From contig JAFXZF010000004.1 of the NCBI GenBank assembly GCA_017541365.1, positions 1 to 15,000 on the forward strand: 15,000 nucleotides of DNA, given 5' to 3'. This document shows positions 1-6,111 of this stretch, piece by piece. Source of the stretch: Prevotella sp. (lineage in GTDB: Bacteria > Bacteroidota > Bacteroidia > Bacteroidales > Bacteroidaceae). The notes below the pieces were generated by a model. It did no database searches. It was not told where the DNA came from and was given only the letters and a program-made list of their open reading frames with translations. The position numbers were made by a program, and so were the translations under genes. How positions within the stretch are numbered: the first letter of the stretch is position 1; every line of letters begins with the position of its first letter.

Positions 1-364
1 GGGCACGGACTTCATCTGTCCCTTCGTAGTGAGTGCCGGCATAGGACTCAAAGCCCTGCAAGAGGAATACCGCAAGGACAATGACGAGTATAAGGCGATG
101 ATGGCGAAACTCCTCTGCGACCGCCTTGCCGAAGCACTTGCCGAGCACCTCAGCGACCAACTGGAGTGGGGCACACGCCGCATCAGGTTCGCCTTCGGCT
201 ACGGCGCATGTCCCGACCATAAACCCAAGGAACAGATATTCCAAATACTTGAGGTAGGGGAGAAGGACGGACTGAGCCTCACCGAGACCTATATGATAAA
301 CCCTGGTGAAAGCATTTGCGGACTGATATTCGCCAATACGCCGACGAAATACTTCAACATATAA
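1..364 (+). CDS. metH: Cobalamin-dependent methionine synthase, activation (AdoMet-binding) domain, 3' end
   Basis: This is the C-terminal end of a gene whose reading frame is open to the left edge, so the true start lies outside the window. A GTG at 29 is in frame but falls inside the conserved fold and is not a credible start. The 120 visible residues match the activation domain of MetH, which binds AdoMet so that oxidised cob(II)alamin can be re-methylated. Recognisable parts are DEYKAMMAKLLCDRLAEAL (the family's D-Y-x-x-I-M-x-K-A-L-A-D-R-L-A-E-A helix), RFAFGYGACPDH (the R-x-x-x-G-Y AdoMet motif, with Gly where many members have Pro after Tyr), LEVGEKDGLSLTE, and PGESICGLIF. The protein stops at KYFNI; in E. 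coli MetH about 35 more residues follow the equivalent point. It could be the end of a full-length MetH or a separately encoded activation domain; the window cannot tell. metF lies two genes downstream and fits the same pathway. Confidence 0.88.
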   Translation, partial: GTDFICPFVVSAGIGLKALQEEYRKDNDEYKAMMAKLLCDRLAEALAEHLSDQLEWGTRRIRFAFGYGACPDHKPKEQIFQILEVGEKDGLSLTETYMINPGESICGLIFANTPTKYFNI

Positions 365-517
365 AAGGATATCTTTTAGCCCCCTAAAAGGATATGTTTA
401 TGCCCCCTAAAAGGATATGTTTATGCCCCCCAAAAGGATATGTTTATGCCCCCCAAAAGGATATGTTTATGCCCCCCAAAAGGATATGTTTATGCCCCCC
501 AAAAGGATATGTTTTAG
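363..517 (+). repeat. 23-bp tandem repeat array, seven cores
   Basis: Seven copies of a core AAAAGGATATGTTTATG begin at 363, 386, 409, 432, 455, 478 and 501, an exact 23-bp period. Six C-rich linkers separate them: CCCCCT after cores 1 and 2, CCCCCC after cores 3 to 6. The two outermost cores end in TTTTAG instead of TTTATG and match each other at 16 of 17 bases, so the array has matching edges around near-identical internal units. The first core overlaps the metH stop codon, and the last ends 6 bp before the transporter start. It fills nearly all of the 159-bp gap. There are no unique spacers, so it is not a CRISPR array. The near identity of the internal units suggests recent expansion. Function is unknown; the position fits a leader or promoter region for the transporter. 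Confidence 0.95.
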
Positions 518-523
518 AAACGT

Positions 524-1888
524 ATGCAGAATAAAGCACATAAGACGACATTTGCCACACGCCTCGGCATAATATTTGCCACGGCAGGCAGTGCCGTGGG
601 ACTGGGCAATATATGGCACTTTCCCACCACCTGCGGACAGAATGGCGGAGCGGCTTTCGTATTGCTTTATCTCATCATCACCATAGTGCTAGGTGTGCCC
701 GGTATGATGGGCGAGTTTATCATAGGACGCAACGGCGGCAAGGACCCCGTATATTCCTATCGCAAGGCAGGCGGCAAGCGCCTCTTCGGACTGATAGGCA
801 TGGCAGGCGTACTGGGTGGTTCGCTCATACTGGGTTTCTACAGCGTGGTAGCAGGGTGGTGCGTATATTACCTTGCATTGGCGCTCAGTGACGGCGTGCT
901 GGGCAGTCCTGCGCATGTCACCGGCACCTTCGGCAGACTCATGGCACCCGACAACTATACTCCCCTGATACTCACCGTGGTGTTTGTACTGCTCACCCAC
1001 GTCATCATAGTGCGCGGAGTGCGTAAGGGTATCGAGGTGGCATCAAAAATCATGGTGCCCACGCTCATATTCCTGCTCATGGTGCTGATAGGGGCATCGC
1101 TGACGTTGCCAGGCGCCTTCAAGGGGGTGGCATTCCTGTTCTACCCCGACTTTACCAAACTCGATGCCCACGTAGTGTTTAAGGCACTGGGTGAGGCATT
1201 CTTCTCGCTGAGCCTCGGCACGGCATGTCTGTGCACCTATGCCTCATATTTCCGTGAGGAGACCAACCTATTCAAATCGACGGCGCAGATAGCCTTTATC
1301 GACATGGGCGTGGCACTGATGGCAGGTATGATGATATTTCCTGCCGCCTTCTCTGCCGGTGTGCAGCCCGATGCCGGACCGAGTCTGGTATTCATGACCA
1401 TGCCCAACGTCTTTGCACAGGCCTTTCCCCACACCGTGGCATACGTCGTCAGCATAGTGTTCTACCTGTTGCTCACCATCGCCGCCCTTACCTCAACTAT
1501 CTCCATGCACGAGATAGGCACTGCTGTACTGTCGCAAGAGACACCTCTCACCCGCGGCAAGGCAGCATGGGCGGTCACCCTCTTCTGCTCTGTCATAGGT
1601 CTGCTGAGTGCCTACAGCCTCAGCCATGAGGGGTGGGGACTGCTGGGCGACACCTTCTTTGACAATTTCGACAAGCTGACAGCCAACATCATGCTGCCCT
1701 GCGGTGCGCTGTGCACACTGCTCGTGGTGGGGTGGGTGATGCCACGCAGGATGGTGATAAGACAGCTCACCAGCCGCGGACGATATAAGTGGCACCGGTG
1801 GGGCATCAGCCTGCTCTACGTGCTGATGAGGTACGTGTGCCCCCTCATGATAGTGTGCATACTGCTTTACAAGGCAGGAGTTATTTGA
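524..1888 (+). CDS. Sodium-dependent transporter, neurotransmitter:sodium symporter (NSS) family
   Basis: This 454-residue inner-membrane protein belongs to the NSS/LeuT family, which couples amino-acid uptake to the sodium gradient. The TM1 signature is clear (LGIIFATAGSAVGLGNIWHFP, residues about 14-34), followed by NGGAAFVLLYL, the TM2 end GEFIIGR, the TM6 stretch FFSLSLGTACLCTYASY, and the TM10 region FDKLTANIMLP. I count 11 hydrophobic segments, the usual number for bacterial NSS proteins. Residue 32 is His where LeuT has the extracellular-gate Arg30, and NGGGAF reads NGGAAF. The ATG at 524 is chosen because TM1 begins about 13 residues later, as in relatives. The gene lies between metH and metF, only 23 bp before metF, so the two are probably co-transcribed. 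MetP of Corynebacterium glutamicum shows that NSS proteins can carry methionine; a similar substrate here is a guess from context. The family is certain, the substrate is not. Confidence 0.95.
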   Translation: MQNKAHKTTFATRLGIIFATAGSAVGLGNIWHFPTTCGQNGGAAFVLLYLIITIVLGVPGMMGEFIIGRNGGKDPVYSYRKAGGKRLFGLIGMAGVLGGSLILGFYSVVAGWCVYYLALALSDGVLGSPAHVTGTFGRLMAPDNYTPLILTVVFVLLTHVIIVRGVRKGIEVASKIMVPTLIFLLMVLIGASLTLPGAFKGVAFLFYPDFTKLDAHVVFKALGEAFFSLSLGTACLCTYASYFREETNLFKSTAQIAFIDMGVALMAGMMIFPAAFSAGVQPDAGPSLVFMTMPNVFAQAFPHTVAYVVSIVFYLLLTIAALTSTISMHEIGTAVLSQETPLTRGKAAWAVTLFCSVIGLLSAYSLSHEGWGLLGDTFFDNFDKLTANIMLPCGALCTLLVVGWVMPRRMVIRQLTSRGRYKWHRWGISLLYVLMRYVCPLMIVCILLYKAGVI

Positions 1889-1908
1889 TCAGTTCACAGT
1901 TTACAGTT
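1888..1908 (+). repeat. Heptamer repeats in the metF leader
   Basis: Three consecutive 7-bp units, ATCAGTT, CACAGTT and TACAGTT, begin on the last base of the transporter stop codon and end 3 bp before the metF ATG. They fill almost the whole gap between the two genes. The same heptamer family (consensus near NAYARTT) occurs before mutS and after cysS in this window. Confidence 0.75.
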
Positions 1909-1911
1909 GAT

Positions 1912-2874
1912 ATGAAAGTAATCGATATAATAAACCAAGTAAAGGAGAGTGGCAGGAAGAGTTTCTCTTTTGAGTTGCTGCCACCGCTGAAGGGTGATGG
2001 TCTCGACAAGATATTCGGTGCCATAGAGAGTCTGGTACCCTACGGTCCGTCATTTATCAACGTTACCTCGCACCGCGAGGAGATGAAGTATGTGGAACGT
2101 CCTGACGGACTGATAGAGAAGCACGTGGTGCGCCGTCGTCCCGGTACTACGGGAGTATGCGCCGCCATACGTCAGAAATATGGCATAGAGGTGGTGCCCC
2201 ACGTCATCTGCGGCGGCATGTCAAAGTATGACATCGAGGACCTGCTGATAGACCTTGACTTTCTCGGCATACAGAACGTGCTGGCTCTTAGGGGCGATGC
2301 CATGCCAGGCACTCACCGCTTCGTACCTGAGAAGGACGGTCATGCACATGCCGATGCACTGGTTAGGCAAATCAGGGCGATGAACGAAGGTACGTTTATA
2401 GACGGCGAACCCGATACCTCGCACAGCAGTGACTTCTGCATAGGTGTAGCAGGTTACCCCGAGAAGCATGCCGAATCGCCCAACTATCTCACCGACATAG
2501 GTTATCTGAAACAGAAAATCGATGCCGGTGCAGAGTATATCGCCACACAGATAAGCTACAGCACCGAGCAGATACTGCGCTTCCGCGACCGCTGTTCGGA
2601 GAACGGCATCAACGTACCCATACTGCCTGGGCTGAAGCCCTTTGCCACGAAGACCCAACTCACGGTGCTGCCACAGACCTTTAGCGTGGTGCTGCCACAG
2701 CAGCTCGTTGACAAAGTGGTAGCGTGCAAGAGCAACGACGACGTGAAGAAAGTAGGCATAGAGTGGGGCATAAAGCAAGGAGAGGAGCTCCTCAAGGAAG
2801 GCTTCCCCGTTCTGCACTTCTATACCATGACACGCACTCAGCAGGTGCAGGAGATAGTGAAGGCACTGATGTAA
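1912..2874 (+). CDS. metF: 5,10-methylenetetrahydrofolate reductase
   Basis: MetF is a cytoplasmic FAD-dependent TIM-barrel enzyme that reduces 5,10-methylene-THF to 5-methyl-THF, the methyl donor for methionine synthase. At 320 residues it is close to the usual bacterial size. Visible family features are SFSFELLPP (Glu21 corresponds to the catalytic Glu28 of E. coli), INVTSHRE, VLALRGD (Asp129 corresponds to Asp120), IGVAGYPEKHAES, IPILPGLKP-type text (here NVPILPGLKPF) and the C-terminal FPVLHFYTMTR. The frame is open upstream to 1789, but that stretch overlaps the transporter and has no family similarity. The ATG at 1912 gives the N-terminus expected of the family (MKVIDII...). The loop after the conserved Gln reads TQISYSTEQ where most relatives have an aromatic-aromatic-Asp pattern. 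Its place near metH is consistent with methionine synthesis. Confidence 0.96.
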   Translation: MKVIDIINQVKESGRKSFSFELLPPLKGDGLDKIFGAIESLVPYGPSFINVTSHREEMKYVERPDGLIEKHVVRRRPGTTGVCAAIRQKYGIEVVPHVICGGMSKYDIEDLLIDLDFLGIQNVLALRGDAMPGTHRFVPEKDGHAHADALVRQIRAMNEGTFIDGEPDTSHSSDFCIGVAGYPEKHAESPNYLTDIGYLKQKIDAGAEYIATQISYSTEQILRFRDRCSENGINVPILPGLKPFATKTQLTVLPQTFSVVLPQQLVDKVVACKSNDDVKKVGIEWGIKQGEELLKEGFPVLHFYTMTRTQQVQEIVKALM

Positions 2875-2920
2875 CACACAATACCGACATAGAGTAATAC
2901 CTAAATAACTAAAAACCTTT

Positions 2921-2936
2921 CAACAAAAAAAGAAAT
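2921..2936 (+). promoter_or_regulatory. A-rich translation-initiation leader of uraA
   Basis: The 16 bases directly before the uraA ATG are almost all A (CAACAAAAAAAGAAAT) with no convincing Shine-Dalgarno sequence at normal spacing. A-rich leaders of this kind are typical of Bacteroidota. In the rest of the 62-bp gap after metF I see neither a clear TANNTTTG promoter element nor a GC-rich terminator hairpin, so whether uraA has its own promoter is unresolved. Confidence 0.5.
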
Positions 2937-4256
2937 ATGGAATCACAAAATGCTATCTACGATGCCTCCACACTCGGCAAGCCACGCATGGTGATACTCG
3001 GTGTGCAGCATCTGTTTGCTATGTTTGGAGCCACAGTGCTCGTGCCTCTCCTAACGGGACTTGATGTCTCCACCACACTGTTGTTTGCCGGCATCGGTAC
3101 CCTGCTGTTTCACTTCATAGCCAAGTGGCAGGTACCCGCATTCCTCGGTTCGTCATTTGCCTTTCTCGGCGGCTACGCATCGGTCAAGGAGATGGGCATG
3201 GGACAAGGACTCACCGAGACTCTCGCACTCGACTATGCCTGTCTTGGCGTGGCGTGTGCCGGACTGATGTACTTCATCATGGCAGCACTCATCAAGTCGT
3301 TTGGTGTGCAGAAGATACTGCATTACTTCCCACCCGTTGTCACCGGTCCTATAGTGATAGCCATCGGTCTGGTGCTATCAGGTTCGGCAATAGCCAACTG
3401 CCAAACCAACTGGCCACTCGCCATCATAGCACTCGTCACGGTGATAGTATCGTCGGTATGGGGTAGGGGGATTATAAAGATTATCCCCGTGTTGCTCGGC
3501 GTGGTGACATCATACGTCATCGCGGCATGTCTCGGTGAGGTCGACTTCGCCCCACTCGGTGAAGCAGCATGGATAGGACTGCCCATCAGCAAGGAGCATA
3601 CCGTGCTCGCTGTCTTTGAAGACAGTAATTCGGCTCTGATGCTATCCTCTATCATAGCCATCATGCCTATCGCCTTTGCCACCATCATGGAGCACATCGG
3701 CGATATGTTTGCCATCAGTTCGACCGTAGGCAAGGACTACCTCTCCAAGCCTGGACTGCACCGCACCCTCACCGGCGACGGCGTAGCTACGGCAGTGGCA
3801 TCGGTGTTTGGCGCACCTGCCAACACCACATACGGCGAGAACACGGGCGTGCTCAATCTTACCAAGGTGTTCGACCCGAAGGTTATCCGCATAGCAGCCT
3901 GCATCGCCATCGTGCTTGCTTTCTGTCCTAAGTTTGCATGCCTCATCCAACTGATGCCTGCTGCCACCATCGGTGGTGTGAGCCTCATACTCTACGGCAT
4001 GATATCAGCCGTCGGCGTGCGCAACCTCGTAGAAGAGAAAGTTGACCTGAAGAGCTCACGCAACGTCTTCGTGGCAGCCCTCATCCTCGTGCTCGCCATA
4101 GGTGTGAAGTACGGTTCGGGCGACGACATAGCCATCGGCCCCATACACCTCTCAGGACTCGCCATTGCAGCCATCACGGGCATCTTCCTCAATGCCATAA
4201 TGCCAGGCAAGCTGGGCATGAAGGTAAAGTCATTCCACGGAAAAGAAAAAGTTTAA
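2937..4256 (+). CDS. uraA: Uracil permease, NCS2 (nucleobase:cation symporter-2) family
   Basis: This 439-residue polytopic membrane protein resembles E. coli UraA, a proton-coupled uracil importer. Strong matches are GVQHLFAMFGATVLVPLLTG near the N-terminus, PAFLGSSFAF (TM3), the TM8 segment with Glu252 in MEHIGD, PGLHRTLTGDG, and NTTYGENTGV with Glu301. Glu252 and Glu301 align with UraA Glu241 and Glu290, which hold uracil. The position of UraA His245 is Asp256 here, a residue seen in purine-type members, so transport of xanthine or another base cannot be excluded. Uracil is favoured because upp follows after 16 bp on the same strand: import, then conversion to UMP. Length and the full set of hydrophobic segments fit the 14-TM fold. 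The ATG at 2937 is preceded by an A-rich leader and gives the expected short cytoplasmic N-terminus. Confidence 0.93.
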   Translation: MESQNAIYDASTLGKPRMVILGVQHLFAMFGATVLVPLLTGLDVSTTLLFAGIGTLLFHFIAKWQVPAFLGSSFAFLGGYASVKEMGMGQGLTETLALDYACLGVACAGLMYFIMAALIKSFGVQKILHYFPPVVTGPIVIAIGLVLSGSAIANCQTNWPLAIIALVTVIVSSVWGRGIIKIIPVLLGVVTSYVIAACLGEVDFAPLGEAAWIGLPISKEHTVLAVFEDSNSALMLSSIIAIMPIAFATIMEHIGDMFAISSTVGKDYLSKPGLHRTLTGDGVATAVASVFGAPANTTYGENTGVLNLTKVFDPKVIRIAACIAIVLAFCPKFACLIQLMPAATIGGVSLILYGMISAVGVRNLVEEKVDLKSSRNVFVAALILVLAIGVKYGSGDDIAIGPIHLSGLAIAAITGIFLNAIMPGKLGMKVKSFHGKEKV

Positions 4257-4272
4257 CTAAAACCCTATAACT

Positions 4273-4935
4273 ATGAAAGTAATCAATCTTGGAGCAGAGA
4301 ACTCCATCATCAACCAGTTTGTAGCAGAGCTCCGTGATGTAAACATTCAGAAGGACCGCATGCGCTTCCGCAAGAACATACAGCGCATAGGCAGCCTCAT
4401 GGCTTACGAGATAAGCAAGACACTTAGGTACGAAGAAAAAGAAGTGGTGACACCTCTGGCCACAGCAAAGATGAGCCTGCCAAAGGACAATGTGGTGATA
4501 GGCACAGTGTTCAGGGCAGGACTGCCATTCCACCATGGTTTTCTTGACATCTTCGACAAGGCTGGCAACGCCTTCCTCTCAGCCTATCGCTACTACACCG
4601 ACCGCGAGTGCAACAACATCGACGTACACATAGAGTACATCGCCACGCCCGACCTCAGCCACAAAACCTTCATCCTCGTTGACCCTATGCTGGCAACAGG
4701 CGAGAGCCTCATCCTTGCCCATAACGCCTTCATCACCAAGGGCGTGCCAAGAAGGATTGTCCTTGCCTCAGTCATAGCCACCGAACAGGGCATAGCGCGC
4801 CTCAACGAGAAGTTCCCCAACGACAATATCGTGCTCTACACCGCCGCCGTTGACCCCATACTCAACGACCGCAAGTACATCGTCCCCGGACTTGGTGATG
4901 CCGGCGACCTGATGTATGGCGACAAACTATCATAG
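4273..4935 (+). CDS. upp: Uracil phosphoribosyltransferase
   Basis: Upp is a cytoplasmic type I phosphoribosyltransferase that makes UMP and pyrophosphate from uracil and PRPP, the salvage step after uracil import. At 220 residues it is slightly longer than E. coli Upp. The PRPP-binding loop is ILVDPMLATGES (Asp137 to about Ser145), with Glu where most relatives have Gly (LATGGS). The uracil-binding C-terminal motif is intact: DPILNDRKYIVPGLGDAGD, then the typical short tail. VFRAGLPFHHG corresponds to the family's RAG(L/I)P-x-x-x-G segment. It follows uraA by 16 bp with no terminator between, so the two genes form a salvage operon. A separate promoter for the next gene starts 8 bp after its stop. 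Confidence 0.95.
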   Translation: MKVINLGAENSIINQFVAELRDVNIQKDRMRFRKNIQRIGSLMAYEISKTLRYEEKEVVTPLATAKMSLPKDNVVIGTVFRAGLPFHHGFLDIFDKAGNAFLSAYRYYTDRECNNIDVHIEYIATPDLSHKTFILVDPMLATGESLILAHNAFITKGVPRRIVLASVIATEQGIARLNEKFPNDNIVLYTAAVDPILNDRKYIVPGLGDAGDLMYGDKLS

Positions 4936-4943
4936 AAATCTTA

Positions 4944-4975
4944 TTTGGCTATTTGCAAAAATTGTTGTACCTTTG
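4944..4975 (+). promoter_or_regulatory. Bacteroidota-type (sigma-ABfr) promoter for ychF
   Basis: TTTG at 4944-4947 and TACCTTTG at 4968-4975 are separated by 20 bp, matching the -33 TTTG / -7 TANNTTTG architecture of the primary sigma factor of Bacteroidota. Transcription would begin around 4981-4983, giving a 5' leader of about 30 nt for ychF. It is the only clear promoter of this type I found in the window, and may drive the whole ychF-to-cysS series. Confidence 0.85.
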
Positions 4976-4988
4976 CAGTTTGAAGACG

Positions 4989-5008
4989 ATAAAAAAAAGA
5001 TTTTTTAT
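4989..5008 (+). other. A/T-only inverted repeat in the ychF leader
   Basis: ATAAAAAA (4989-4996) and TTTTTTAT (5001-5008) are perfect inverted repeats around a 4-nt loop AAGA, ending 2 bp before the ychF ATG. With the predicted start near 4982 this makes up most of the 5' leader. A stem of only A-U pairs is weak, so it may simply be an A/T-rich leader. It has no GC stem and is unlikely to be a terminator. Confidence 0.5.
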
Positions 5009-5010
5009 AT

Positions 5011-6111
5011 ATGGCATTAAAATGTGGTATTGTGGGACTGCCTAACGTAGGCAAGTCAACACTGTTCAACTGTCTGTCGAGTGCCAAGGCACAGGCAGCA
5101 AACTTCCCATTCTGTACTATCGAACCTAACGTAGGCGTGATAACGGTGCCCGACGAGAGGCTGACCAAACTTGCAGAGATAGTGCATCCAGGTAGGATAG
5201 TGCCTGCTACATGCGAAATAGTAGATATAGCAGGACTGGTGAAAGGTGCATCGAAAGGAGAGGGACTGGGCAACAAGTTTCTGGGTAACATCCGCGAGAC
5301 GGATGCCATAATCCACGTGCTGCGTTGCTTTGAGGATGAGAACATCACCCACGTTGACGGCACCATAGACCCTATACGCGACAAGGAGATAATAGACACG
5401 GAACTGCAGTTGAAAGACCTCGAGACCATTGAGAGCCGCTATGCCAAGACGCAGAAGGTTGCCTCAACGGGCAACAAGGACGCGAAGGTGGAACTCAGCG
5501 TGCTCACCGCCTACAAGGAATGTCTAGAGCAAGGCAGGAACGCCCGCACGGTGGAGTTTGACAGCAAGGAGGAACAGTTGGCAGCCAAGAATCTCTTCCT
5601 GCTTACTGCCAAGCCTGTGCTGTATGTATGCAACGTTGACGAGTCAGCAGCCAAGGAAGGCAACAAATGGACAAAAAAAATCGACGCCATCGCTAAGGAG
5701 GAGGGCGCCGAGAGCATGATAGTAGCAGCAAAGACGGAGGAGGATATCGCTGGTTTCGACAGCTACGAAGACAAGCAGCTGTTTCTTGAGGAACTGGGAC
5801 TGGAGGAGAGTGGCGTGAACCGTCTGATAAAGAAAGCCTATGCCCTGCTCAACCTGCAGACCTTCATCACCGCCGGTGAAATGGAGGTGAAGGCATGGAC
5901 TTTCAAGAAGGGATGGAAGGCTCCGCAGTGTGCCGGTGTCATCCACACCGACTTTGAGAAAGGCTTCATACGTGCTGAGGTGATAAAATACGACGACTAT
6001 ATACAATACGGTTCGGAGACTGCCATAAAGGAAGCAGGCAAACTGGGCATAGAAGGCAAAGAGTATGTGGTACAAGACGGCGATATAATGCATTTCAGAT
6101 TCAATGTTTAG
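5011..6111 (+). CDS. ychF: Redox-regulated ATPase YchF (Obg/OLA1 family)
   Basis: YchF is a universal P-loop protein of the Obg group that prefers ATP to GTP and associates with ribosomes; it has been linked to the oxidative stress response. The 366-residue length is normal. Domain order: an N-terminal G domain with the P-loop GLPNVGKST (residues 9-17), TIEPNVG (switch I), DIAGLVKGASKGEGLGN (from Asp72) and the altered G4 motif NVDE at 208-211 in place of NKxD, which fits ATP preference; a helical insertion; then a C-terminal TGS domain ending in DGDIMHFRFNV, the family's usual last residues. The ATG at 5011 gives MALKCGIVGLPNVGKST, the expected N-terminus. It is the first gene after the promoter at 4944-4975, and its last 8 bp overlap the start of lgt, suggesting translational coupling. 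Confidence 0.97.
   Translation: MALKCGIVGLPNVGKSTLFNCLSSAKAQAANFPFCTIEPNVGVITVPDERLTKLAEIVHPGRIVPATCEIVDIAGLVKGASKGEGLGNKFLGNIRETDAIIHVLRCFEDENITHVDGTIDPIRDKEIIDTELQLKDLETIESRYAKTQKVASTGNKDAKVELSVLTAYKECLEQGRNARTVEFDSKEEQLAAKNLFLLTAKPVLYVCNVDESAAKEGNKWTKKIDAIAKEEGAESMIVAAKTEEDIAGFDSYEDKQLFLEELGLEESGVNRLIKKAYALLNLQTFITAGEMEVKAWTFKKGWKAPQCAGVIHTDFEKGFIRAEVIKYDDYIQYGSETAIKEAGKLGIEGKEYVVQDGDIMHFRFNV

Noticed and set aside
29..364. GTG at 29 as the start of a separate small protein
   Set aside because: The frame is open to the window edge and the residues before 29 (GTDFICPFVV) continue the activation-domain fold, so this is the tail of a longer gene.
363..517. The repeat array as a CRISPR array or plasmid-type iteron origin
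   Set aside because: Units are contiguous with no unique spacers and no cas genes are nearby; the array lies between chromosomal metabolic genes with no replication initiator gene in the window.
379..517. Repeat units as a string of Bacteroidota promoters (TATGTTTA resembling TANNTTTG)
   Set aside because: The last base differs from the consensus and no TTTG element lies 19 to 21 bp upstream of any copy.
423..572. A 49-codon + strand reading frame running through the 23-bp repeats
   Set aside because: Most of the array is open in all forward frames because 23 is not a multiple of 3, so an open frame is expected by chance. This one overlaps the transporter start in another frame and its peptide resembles nothing known to me.
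1789..1911. Upstream extension of metF from an ATG at 1789
   Set aside because: It would overlap the transporter by 100 bp, encodes residues unlike MetF, and the ATG at 1912 gives the standard N-terminus.
2221..2877. Long minus-strand open frame of 218 codons opposite metF
   Set aside because: It lies wholly opposite a clearly conserved gene, its translation is rich in Leu, Tyr, His and Val as expected from the complement of the sense codons, and it has no recognisable domain.
4189..4536. Minus-strand frame across the uraA-upp junction
   Set aside because: Both genes beneath it are certain, and the translation has no family features or plausible promoter.
4989..5008. A/T inverted repeat as a terminator for upp
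   Set aside because: It lies downstream of the ychF promoter, has no G/C pairs in the stem, and abuts the ychF start codon.
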